Origin: Mikania micrantha
Taxonomy: Eukaryota > Streptophyta > Magnoliopsida > Asterales > Asteraceae
Length of the DNA: 64,000 nt
NCBI GenBank assembly: GCA_009363875.1
Contig: CM018690.1
Coordinates: 12,865,971 to 12,929,970, forward strand
Direction of reading: 5' to 3'
Below, piece by piece: positions 34,478-43,864 of this stretch (positions are counted from its first letter, which is position 1; each line of letters starts with the position of its first letter). A program made the translations under genes and the position numbers. The notes below the pieces were generated by a model. It saw only the letters and a list, made by a program, of their open reading frames with translations, had not been told where the DNA came from and did not search any database.

Positions 34478-35134
34478 TTATGCCATCAGAAGATACATTG
34501 CTATTGCCATTACCACCATCACCAACCAGGTGGTCACCATCGCCATCACCACCAGACGCCTGTTCCTCCAGAGCTCCTCTCTCATGAAAGCCACCCCTAC
34601 ATCATTGGTGTGCACCTCCTCCACCAAATATTTCCATCCTTCGTTGAATTCCTGAGTCTTCTCCGCCCAATGATCGAATTCTAACCTGAAAGTATTACTC
34701 CAGGCGTGGAATTCACTGCGTGGCACGAAGTTGGCTTGGAGTTGGTGGCGCATAACATCATTTAGTCCGTGGCCCTGAGCAGCATTTGATGTTCCTTCTA
34801 CTGGTAGACGGTGACGTCTTGAGGGTAGCCCAGTGGTTTTTTGTGCAGTTTCACGTGTGCGCCCTCGTCCTCGAGGGTAGTCTCGTACTGCCGGCATCAC
34901 CTGTGGTTGTGGCATAGGCATTGATTGCCTGTGGCTATCTTGAGCTGAAGAGTCCGAATGCCCGAAAGGGTCAGAATTGTTGTTAGACAGGATAACTAAA
35001 GGAATGCGATGGTTGATGAAATGATTGTCCCCAGAAGATAATATATCATTAAAATCATCATACATTAAAATATATATAGTTTCAAGGACAGTTCTTAAAT
35101 ATGTTGGCACGACCATAGAACGTAGTGTAGTCAC
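34478..35134 (-). CDS. Gypsy-1 extra ORF b upstream of gag, C-terminal membrane segment
   Basis: An open frame of 218 codons located between the primer site and gag, so not part of gag-pol. Residues ~45-110 are Pro/Arg/Gln-rich (MPMPQPQVMPAVRDYPRGRG). Residues ~120-185 are charged, Trp-containing and possibly helical (RSEFHAWSNTFRLEFDHWAEK). It ends in a ~22-residue hydrophobic segment (LVVMAMVTTWLVMVVMAIAM) only a few residues from the stop, the shape of a tail-anchored protein. No family is recognised. The start is uncertain: the first Met may precede the original one, because the N-terminal ~35 residues look like shifted sequence. Confidence 0.55.
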   Translation of the reverse strand: MTTLRSMVVPTYLRTVLETIYILMYDDFNDILSSGDNHFINHRIPLVILSNNNSDPFGHSDSSAQDSHRQSMPMPQPQVMPAVRDYPRGRGRTRETAQKTTGLPSRRHRLPVEGTSNAAQGHGLNDVMRHQLQANFVPRSEFHAWSNTFRLEFDHWAEKTQEFNEGWKYLVEEVHTNDVGVAFMREELWRNRRLVVMAMVTTWLVMVVMAIAMYLLMA

Positions 35135-35180
35135 TTATTGTCCTATTAACAAAATTTGGTGCGTCTATCCCTCCTATGTC

Positions 35181-35693
35181 CTAATATATAATATGATAAA
35201 TAACCCATGCAATCGTTAAGACCACAACGAACATGGTCCAATAAAAACCTAACACCGCAATCTCTCGAGTTTCTGCGTGATATTGGGAGCTCTGTTCCTC
35301 ATGGTCCCTTGTGTTTTGGTCCACAATGACCAGTCCGTGTGTTAACTCTTTCATCAGGCTTATCAGGTCGTCCATCTCTCCCTCTGTTGTCTCTAGTCTG
35401 GCCATCACTTGCGCCCGTTCCACTTCTTGTTGCGCTCGGTAGGTACACAGCTCTTCTTAGATTACCTCTGGGTCAACTACCTGTCTTGGCCTTGAGGGTT
35501 CTCCTATCTCAAAGCGGGATGGGGGTGTTGGCACAGCTATTCCTGGCGCAGATGGGTCTACAACCCTTGGCTGACTGGACACCTCATCATCAATATCCGA
35601 GTACGCAATTGTGATATAAATTCCCAAATATGTTTCTTCTGTAGTGGTTAAATCCACATACAACTTCCCATCATAGTTGTATTCTTTAACCAT
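35181..35693 (-). pseudogene. Gypsy-1 extra ORF a upstream of gag, coiled coil plus C-terminal membrane segment
   Basis: Begins MVKEYNYDGKLYVDL at 35693, about 110 bp after the primer site. One stop (TAA at 35457-35459) divides it, in a context (EVI-stop-EEL) that would be Gln if CAA. The frame continues through a heptad-like acidic segment (MARLETTEGEMDDLISLMKEL) and ends with a hydrophobic span (AVLGFYWTMFVVVLTIAWVI) next to the stop. Total about 170 codons. It shares its general design with the next ORF but is not clearly homologous to it. No family is recognised; an additional element ORF is the best description. Confidence 0.55.
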
Positions 35694-35802
35694 TTCTGCA
35701 TCACATACGTTAGAATGATCTAATATATATAAGCAAGTACATATGAGCAGTTGGTTATAATCTAGGTATATTCAATGTATTCCCTAGTTCCCTATAACCA
35801 TT

Positions 35803-35815
35803 GGCTCTGATACCA
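35803..35815 (-). other. Gypsy-1 primer-binding site
   Basis: Minus-strand TGGTATCAGAGCC, three bases from the 5' LTR start. Confidence 0.92.
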
Positions 35816-35818
35816 ATC

Positions 35819-38264
35819 TGTCATACCCCTGCCGATGGCGGAATCACGGGCTGTGAGACGATGTGGAAATCAAGAGTCTTATGGTTTATAACAATGCTTA
35901 ATCATCTTGGGAAACATTTCAATATAAACAACCAACATCAAATGTCTAAATTAAACTATTACAACACTTAGAGATTCTCAAAGGATTATGGCCTATATCA
36001 TCTAGGCTATAATAATGAATCTTCGTGAGTAATATCCCAAAAACATGCAACCAACCTCAGGTTTTGATTTAATGACTTGAAAAGCATGAGAAAAGTAGTC
36101 AACAATATGTTGGTGAGTCACACTAGTTAGGACTCGATAAAATAAATCCTTGGGTTCATCTCCCCAAGTGTTATGCTATATGTAAATCATTTTATATGTC
36201 ATTCATAAGTAAGTAAGGATGCAATTTACATAAGATCACAACCAAACCTATGACTGATTGCCCTTGTTTATGATCTCAGGATCACCAAACTCGTCCCGAG
36301 TTCAAAGTATACAATAGAGATAGAAATATTCATCCACCGTATTGGCCTCATCTTTGGGAAACTGTAGCTAGCAAGACCACCCGATAGGTGAATGGGCTGT
36401 CAACCAAGATAGTACTATCCAATATATCCCCTGGCTCATACCCGATTAGTTAATGGTTGTGTCTAGGCATAAATAAAAGGGACTTACAAATAGAATAACA
36501 AACCTTATGAAATCTACATCCGACCAACTTATGTTTTAACAATAACATACATAGCATAAAGTCATAAAAGTTTAAGTATCACACTTTTCACCGCAAAGAA
36601 TAAAATAGTATAAAAGAGGTTGTGAAACTCATAGTCGAATTGTGGTGATAGAAAACTGAGATTCGGAGGTGTTGTAGGGCTTCACTACACAATCCCTACA
36701 ATATCCCACTTTCTATATTAACATTCATGTCCTTAAGAATCTGGAGTTAGCCCACTTGTCATGTATATATTTTCAAATGTTATCATGTAAAAGGGCTTTT
36801 GTAGGTTCAACATTAGCGTTTCTTTTTTGTTTTGTATATACTTGATATTACAAGTTTGTTTTGATTCATTAATGTTTTTACCTTACTATTCTAAGGCTTT
36901 GCATACATATGACCTTTGCATAAATATTAACTTATTCTTATATTTCTTAGGTGTACTTATCTTACCACCTTTTGGATTTATATTTGTTTTTAATTATGTA
37001 TGAAGTTTTGAAAATGAACTACTTGTCAAGGCATTATACCCGCCCATGCATGCATGTTGACTTCCCCATATTTTCTTATGACATGCAACTGAGGTATGTA
37101 CTTGCGCATGATCTGTCCCTTATCGTAGTTTTGTATAAAAAAGTTAGTTTTTAAACCTTATTCTAGGCTTATGTATCTTAGGATGGGTCACCATGCTTAG
37201 CTCACCTAATATTATGGGAAAGCCAAAGATACTCATAAAGGTTGTCCTTTTTGCATCTAACAAATCTTTTAGTAGATCTTGTGATGCTTGAGCTCTTAGG
37301 TGGCTAAATGGTGAAGTTGGGGTGTGTTGTAATTGCCGAGGGAGGGAGGAAAAAAAAGGAAATGTTGCCAGATTCTAGAAACATGGCACCTCACCTAGGA
37401 TGGGATATTTCCTTAGGTATATGTAGATGTGATCTTCTTTTAGTCCTCTTTGAACCAATCTAGGTGGGAGTTGATCGAGAGTTCTTGGCTAGTTGATATC
37501 TTCTTAACATAATATTTTTGGATTGCTTGAGTATGGTTTATGGGGAGGGAGTTGGATTGACCGTATGATGATTATGCAAGATAGGTTAGTTTTGTGAATT
37601 AGTTTGATTTAAAACCACTACTTTGTGATCCACCGTAAATAAAAATATGGAATTATATCCTTTTGAAAGGAAAATGATTAACATAATGGACATAGCTAAT
37701 GATATCCCTAGTATGTTAGGGTCATGTCTTTGAGGTTAGGCTTTTAAGAATAGTACCATTATCCTTAGGGGAAACTAAAGATGCTTCTAAGATGCTTTCC
37801 TTTTTGCAGCCACAAAATCCAACAAAATCTCAAGGTAGGGTAAGTCTTTAGGTGGGATTTGAGAAGGTGGCTGCAGATGGGGTTGAATACCTTCGGCTGA
37901 AGACAATAGGTGAAAATAGAAGGATTATGGTCCATCAAATTTAAGAATAGGTGGCTGTACTTTTGGTTTAAACTCAACTATTTGGTAAAAAAAATAACCG
38001 GGAAGCTTCTTGCTAGTTTGATATGTGATCAAGTTCCAATTGTTTGAGGCATTAGTTAATTTAAAGATTTTTTTTAGCTTGTATAGAGATAGTTTTGTTA
38101 TATTTTTGTGTGCTTGCATGCTTATGCATGCATTTTTTTTCATGTCCAAGACGTATATATATATGCATATATGTATGCTTAGATTGGTTGTATTATGTTT
38201 ACTTAAACAGTTAAAAAATCACTTAGGTTTTGTTTTAATCACCCTGTTCTAAAATTTAACTTAA
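35819..38264 (-). repeat. Gypsy-1 5' LTR, internally deleted and truncated
   Basis: Starts TGTCATACCCC. Matches the 3' LTR except for two losses. About 956 bp are missing at 37155-37165 (between TTTTTAAACC and TTATTCTAGG), which removes the TATA region. The outer ~40 bp are missing after 38264. Without the internal deletion it would be ~3.4 kb. Confidence 0.9.
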
Positions 38265-38462
38265 ACAGTCAACATCTCTTGCCAGTTTGGTTGTTTATCT
38301 GCCGATCGGTAGATAACATTAGGGTATGTCCCTCTGATGGCGAGCCTTCTTGTAAACTAGAGTGGCTATCCACTCCTAAACTGGGTCCATGTATATATGC
38401 TTCTCTTCCCGATCATAACATTTTAGAGGGGCCACCCACCCTAGTGTTTCAAATTTTTGGAT
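38265..38462 (-). other. Unassigned sequence joined to truncated Gypsy-1 LTR
   Basis: On the minus strand it continues the frame of the next entry with three or four stops (segments ETLGWVAPLKCYDREEKHIY and EWIATLVYKKARHQRDIP). It therefore looks like the decayed C-terminal side of the same coding region. Confidence 0.4.
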
Positions 38463-38858
38463 CTATCCGAATTGGCAGATCTTGAGAGCTGACACTTCAT
38501 GCTCAAACAGAAAACCCTCGCTTCTTTTCACTAGTCGGTTGCTCTTTTCATTGAAGAATCGAATTTGAAGGTTCATGTCATATTGGGACAACCGTCGTTT
38601 TTCCAATTGTGTAATGAACGGGTTAGCCATTTGGCAAGGACACATCTTCTTCTTCTTCTTTTTCTTCTTCATCGCGAAGAGCCAACAATCTTTGATTTGG
38701 TGCACGTTGATCAAGTGCATTAGAAGAGCTGGCCACTGCCTTACCTTTGCCTTCCCCCTTAATCTTTTGATTTTCCCATTTTGCATAACACAAAAGAATG
38801 AACCAAAAGAAACAGTCAATATAGGTCTAAACAAACTAACAAACAAGTGTATAACCAA
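38463..38858 (-). pseudogene. Unrecognised retroelement-like ORF remnant, possibly Athila-related
   Basis: A 131-codon open segment. The N-terminal 65 residues include a run of eight Lys (MKKKKKKKK), from a CTT repeat. The C-terminal half (TQLEKRRLSQYDMNLQIRFF...EGFLFEHEVSALKICQFG) looks like real protein and continues past the stop with recognisable aromatic and acidic residues. The location next to an Athila-like fragment, on the same strand, suggests a piece of an Athila-type element, but no diagnostic motif is visible. Low confidence. Confidence 0.3.
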
Positions 38859-40044
38859 ACCCTTCCCACACTTGTTTGTTACAACATCCCTTTGGGTAGT
38901 TGAGGCCTTGAAAGTGTAATCAAAGTGTATGTAACATTTAATTACAATCCCAAAGTTACAGTTTTAAAGTGTTTGCCGTTTAAGTGTTTTCAACATTTCA
39001 GCAATATAACATTTCAAAAAGTAACTTTAAGGCTCATGTTTCATTCAATTCAACACCCAAGGTTTAGTTTTAAAATGTTATTTCTGAATTGTGAAGAAAA
39101 TTTCTGCAGCATAGCATTTAGAAACTAAGCAACTAACCCATGGTAACCTCAAATGGTTACAACCTATCCATACTAATCATTTACCGTCAAAGAACATCAA
39201 AAAGCTTATGTTGATCAACAACATATGAGGGCTCCCTTAAGAAACACGCAACAATAAGAAGTTCACACATGAGAGTATCTAAAAACATGTGAATGGTGCT
39301 CATCTCCTAAAATCTTGCCATACTCAGAGAAATGGAGTGTAAAACTCATACCTTTTGTGTTTACAACACACAATGAAGCTTTAGGTCTTGTTGGTGTAGT
39401 AAAAATTGAAATCCCCAAAATTTGGAAATTAGGGTTCGTAGTTCCCCTGCACAATATACTCAAAAACAATGGTTGTAGCCAAAAACGAATACCGGGTTTG
39501 TGATCCTTGCGAGAAAACACTCAAGATCCACTACTCAAACATTGGATTTGATGGAGATTTGAAGGATTTGGAAGTTGCGTGGCTATGGAGTTTGAGAGAA
39601 GAAGATGGGAAATCTGGTGAGTATTTTCATGGATGGAGAAAAGAAGACAAGAATAAGGTAAGAAAGAAGGAGAAAAAAAGAAAAAAAATTACCTACATGC
39701 CGTAGCTTACAGTCGAGACCCTCTGTCCCAGCTACCGTAGGCTACGGTTGGATCGTAGCTTATGCCTAAATTTTATTTTATTTTTGAAAAAGACAATTAG
39801 CTTAAAAATTACTTTAAAAAATGAAAATGTTATCTTAACACTTGAAACTTTTAATATAAAATCAAATGACCTAAATAAAAACGAAACAAACTCAATTAAT
39901 GTAAAATGACCCATCCATACCCCCGAATAATCGTGCATTGACCTCAATTGCACCAAGCCACCTACATAAAAAAACTGAACTTCCCCACACTTACTACTTG
40001 TCTTCGTTGGTCTTGTAAGTCCTTGATTTTGATGTCTCCAAAAT
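38859..40044. other. Non-coding DNA left of the Gypsy-2 array
   Basis: Mixed sequence with no gene recognised. The stretch 39650-39770 has a purine-rich run and the near-palindrome CCGTAG-G-CTACGG (39735-39747), with further copies of CGTAGCTTA-type words nearby. At 39975-40000 the segment ACTTCCCCACACTTACTACT resembles, as I remember, the untranslated part that follows pol in Athila elements. A 78-codon plus-strand ORF (39469-39705) has no motif. Confidence 0.35.
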
Positions 40045-41135
40045 TGTCACACCCCCAAATTCCCACTCGTGGTGTCAGTCCACGTGGGTGTGACGTGGCC
40101 AGGATCACAGCTCAAGGTCATATAGAACGACTCTATATGAGTTACACAATCACACAGATTTGTAAAATGAACATGTATTCAAATAAGCAGCGGAAATGTT
40201 TTAACTAAAGCAGCAGAATTAAATAAGAACAAGTACAGCGGAAATGTAATTGTATCAGACACTACATAGTTAAATTGTTTAAAAACAAATCAAATGCACA
40301 CAACAGCCTAGGACACGAGTCTATATGCCAATCAGACTCCTTAGGGCTTCCTTGTGCGCGTCCTATCGTGTGCTCCAATTAGTTACCTGAGAATACATGC
40401 GAAAAGTGTCAACTAAAAAGTTGGTGAGTTCACAGGTTTAGACAAACAGAAATAATAAATAGACATATACTGGGTATGTTAAGTTTAGTAGTTGGATCTA
40501 CGATCCGTGGAATGTGTCAGTTCATCTTACAGAAACTAGACTGTTCCCGTTTGCCTCTGCGGGTCATCGCTGAACCCGACATCAACATCGAAATTACACT
40601 CGTTATGACCTCCAGTCAACATTGGTGCCGAGTGGGGTTAGTCAAACCCAGTAGTACTACGTAATTACGACTCGTTTGTATCAACTAACGGTAAGGATAA
40701 GTGAGGACTTTAAGCGATAATAGTTACACTCGAAAATGGTTTTCACAACATACCAGTCATATATCTGAAACAGTTGCATTGTATTCTCACCCCAATAATT
40801 TAGTAAAACAGTGTAAGAGTAAAAGTGGGACTGTAAACTCACCTGAGTTTAGCAGAGTGTTTGTACAAGAACCGTGTAGCTCGCTGGCTAGTAGTAACCT
40901 ATATCATATAGGTGTTATAAGTTTGTGTTCACATATGTGGGTCTCACAGGACCGTGTTCGAGTTCAACAACTCCGAGTTGTTTTGTGGGTCGCATTGACT
41001 GTGTTTGACTGTGTTGACCGTGTTTGACCTAACGACCCGTTGGTGACGATTTTTGATCAAGTGTTCGTGTAACGTGCTGTTTTGTGTCGTGTGAAGTGTG
41101 CGGATACCAATAATCATTTCCATGAGGAAACTCAC

Positions 41136-41143
41136 TATTTATA
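41136..41143 (-). promoter_or_regulatory. Candidate TATA box, Gypsy-2 LTR 1
   Basis: Minus-strand TATAAATA in CTTACTATAAATAGTGAG. Conserved at 49642-49649 and 58158-58165 in the other LTRs. About 1.6 kb of U3 lies upstream. Confidence 0.65.
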
Positions 41144-42598
41144 GTAAGTTTCTATTTTAGGAAAGTTTCCAAATTTGGCAAGTCATGCAATAAATCATAA
41201 TCCGATTATTCTAACATGCATATTTATCCTAAATGAGCATGTTATCACAAAGCATATAGTTACACATAGCCGGTTTAGCATACTTAGCGCGTAAAAGTTT
41301 CTATAATTAGAAAGTTACTATAATAAGCATATGTCACAAAGTTTAGATGCAAATCTCCTCATAATATCATCATCCTAATTCTAAATAGGCATTTAATCAT
41401 AACCGTTATGACTAGCATGCTCTTATTCACAAATTTGTAAAATAAAGTTACTATTTATAGTAATATTCAATAAAATCATACATTTGGTGATTTTAACAAT
41501 TTTTAATACATCAATAACCATCCTTTTAGTTTCTAAACATCATTTTGAACATAACTTATAGATCTAAACACATGCATTAGGCCATTTCATCATATATCAA
41601 TATTTCATGATATTAAAGTTACCACAATTAGTAATAATCACATTTTGACATATCTTGCTATCCATAACACTTCTAGATCTGAGAAATCATATCCAATAAC
41701 ATTTCAATATCAAACTTCATGTAACTCCACCTAGATCATACATACATGTTGCTAGAACACCCATTTGTGACCAAATCATCAACATGCACATTGACATTAT
41801 CATGGATTGTCATAAAAACTCAATCTATCATCATAGATCATCAATAAACATAGGAACATCATCAAACTCAGATTCAAACAAGGGAAAATTCGTGTATGTG
41901 TGGATCTAGTGTGTGCATGCAAGCTTTAGCCTTGCATGTGGGTTTGTGTGTGTTGCATGTGTGTTTTATGCTACATAGTCTCGAGATCTACCTTCCCAAG
42001 CTTCAAACGTGTTGAGATAGTGAATGAGCAGCCTCTTGAGCTCCTGGAATCGCTCTTCGATTGGTGCAAGTGATGGTGATGGTGGTGACAAGATCTCCCA
42101 AGCCTTCCTTGATCTTCCCAAGCTCCAAATCTCTCAACAATGGCTTCCAATGCCTTCAAATGGGTGTTATGGGAGTGATAGCAGGTGGTCTTGGGGTTTA
42201 AATCGGAGATTTTGCGTATTGGATTGTATAAAATGAGTATAGTAGGGTAATCATGAGATTTACAAGATTTTTAGCTGTCAGAGGCCTCAGGCGCATCGCG
42301 CCACGAGGGTCATCGAGGCCAGGCGTACCGCGTGAGGCAGCCGGATTAGAGGCGTTCCTTCCTCATCCGCGCGCATCGCCAGAGTGTGGAGCTTCGGGTC
42401 AGGCGTACTGCCAGGACCCTAGATCCGGCCCAATTTGGCCCATTTTCATGTTTTGGCCCATTTTTCGCGTATTTCTTGATTACGGTCATCGTTTCGAGAC
42501 ATATGAACATCATTTCTTCTATATTAGGTTCCCTAGTACCTAAGTGTTGTGCAAGTGGACTGTGGTCTGTGTAATTCACCAACGTTCGTTATTTAAGA

Positions 42599-42696
42599 CA
42601 CGTGCGTGCGTTTTACGATAATTCATCAAATTATCGATGTGTTTGGACTGTCGTGCCACGTGTCACACTAAATATTAATAATTCCAGTGCCACGTA
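42599..42696 (-). promoter_or_regulatory. ACGT-core (G-box/ABRE-like) cluster in Gypsy-2 U3
   Basis: CACGTG at 42599-42604 and 42657-42662 (the latter within GCCACGTGTC, an ABRE-type context), plus CACGTA at 42691-42696. The pattern is repeated in LTR 2 (CACGTG at 51105-51110 and 51163-51168) and in LTR 3. These are bZIP-type binding cores; function is inferred only. Confidence 0.5.
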
Positions 42697-42763
42697 AGTA
42701 ATAATAATACATATCATTATTAAAATAAAGTTAATGCTGACCTGGAAATTGCGAGTTGTCACA

Positions 42764-42775
42764 TCATCCCCCAGT
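42764..42775 (-). other. Gypsy-2 polypurine tract, unit 1
   Basis: Minus-strand ACTGGGGGATGA adjoining the LTR. The same tract occurs at 51270-51281 and 59786-59797. Confidence 0.88.
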
Positions 42776-42798
42776 TAATAGGAATTTCGTTCCGAAAT

Positions 42799-43506
42799 TC
42801 AGTTCGTGTTGTCGGTGTTAGCCTGGTCAGAAAATAAGTGAGGGTATTTCTTTTTCATCTGGTCCTCTCGTTCCCAGGTGTATTCCGGTCCTCTCCGTGA
42901 GTTCCATCGCACCTTAACTATCGGTATGCGACTAAGTTTCAACTTCTTGATTTCCCGGTCCATTATTTCCACCGGTTCCTCAACGAAGTGAAGTTGTTCA
43001 TCAATCTGAATTTCCTCTAACGGAACTGCGAGTGTTTCGTCTGATAAGCACTTCTTGAGGTTCGACACGTGGAATACATTGTGTACGCTACTCAATTCTT
43101 GTGGCAGCTGTAGTTCGTAGGCCACAGGGCCTATCCGTTTAGTGATTTCGAATGGTCCGATATAACGGGGGTTTAACTTTCCTCGCTTGCCGAATCGGAT
43201 CACTCCCTTCCAAGGCGAGACTTTAAGAAGTACTCGGTCTCCCACCTGGAATTCCAAAGGTTTGCGCCTCTTGTCGGCATAGCTCTTTTGTCGATCCTTA
43301 GCCGCTGCCATTCGGTTACGTATCTGGACGATCTTTTCAGTTATTTCGTGCACGAGCTCAGGTCCGGTCAGTTGGCTTTTACCAACTTCTGCACTTACGT
43401 CCGTAAAGTGCCTCAAAAGATGCAGCTCCGATGCTGGTGTGATAACTGTTATTGTATGAGAACTCCACCAAAGGTAGGTGAGTCTCCCAGCTGTTACCGA
43501 AGTCAA
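42799..43506 (-). pseudogene. Gypsy-2 unit 1 integrase C-terminus with chromodomain
   Basis: Real sequence starts near AEVGKSQLTGPELVHEITEKI; the first ~40 residues are the shifted frame. It has the SH3-like part (LNPRYIGPFEITKRIGPVAYEL), FHVSNLKKCLSDE, and a chromodomain-like tail (EPVEIMDREIKKLK...SRIPIVKVRWNSRRGPEYTWERED) ending KKKYPHLFSDQANTDNTN. It is shifted relative to the integrase core near 43397-43403, where the usual PICWA segment between GRKCRS and EVG is missing. The chromodomain would direct integration to specific chromatin. Confidence 0.92.
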
Positions 43507-43846
43507 TCACGCATGCCCGAAGCATGTCCTCCAAAGTCTGGATGGTTCTTTCACTTTGACCATCGGTTTGCGGGTGATAAGCTGTGCTCATATCCAACCT
43601 TGTCCCGAGTGCCTTGTGTAAAGACTTCCAAAAGTGTGCCGTGAAACGGCTATCTCGGTCTGATATTATAGAGATTGGGACTCCGTGTCTGGATACGATT
43701 TCCTTCAAATATATACGGGTTAACTTCTCCAACTTATCGGTTTCCTTAATCGGTAAGAAGTGTGCCGATTTCGTGAGTCGATCTACGATAACCCAGATGG
43801 TATCGCAACCACTTGCTGTCTTTGGCAGCTTGATGATAAAATCCAT
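43379..43846 (-). pseudogene. Gypsy-2 unit 1 integrase core
   Basis: Contains MDFIIKLPKTASG, IISDRDSRFTAHFWKSL and TDGQSERTIQTLEDMLRAC, with all three DDE acidic residues. It continues LVEFSYNNSYHTSIGAASFEALYGRKCR. It is separated from the upstream frame by two stops (TGA 43865-43867 and TAG shortly after, context KWE-stop-ISMDF). One replaces Trp and the other a Gln in the usual WKWEQI motif. Unit 2 differs by a further stop in GAASF. Confidence 0.93.
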
Positions 43847-43864
43847 AGAAATCTATTCCCATTT

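Larger units (their letters stand above)
14631..38264 (-). mobile_element. Gypsy-1: Ty3/Gypsy chromovirus (Tekay/Del-like) with a nested Copia
   Basis: Long LTRs (14631-29829, interrupted by Copia-3, and 35819-38264) flank a minus-strand gag-PR-RT-RH-IN order. The integrase C-terminus (RYVGPFEI...VHDTFHVSNLKKC...EIMDREIKKLK) is of the chromovirus type, and long LTRs fit the Tekay/Del lineage. The element is full of stops and frameshifts, and the outer ~40 bp of its 5' LTR are missing. The base run AATGG at 14626-14630 is the candidate left target duplication; its partner is lost with the truncated right end. Confidence 0.93.
40045..42763 (-). repeat. Gypsy-2 LTR 1 (2719 bp)
   Basis: TGTCACACCCCC...GTTGTCACA. 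It is clearly more diverged from LTR 2 and LTR 3 than those are from each other, for example around 40045-40470 and 42290-42420. It contains a TATA candidate and an ACGT-motif cluster. Confidence 0.95.

Noticed and set aside
38641..38675. Polylysine run as a nuclear signal
   Set aside because: It is encoded by a CTT microsatellite in a decayed ORF.
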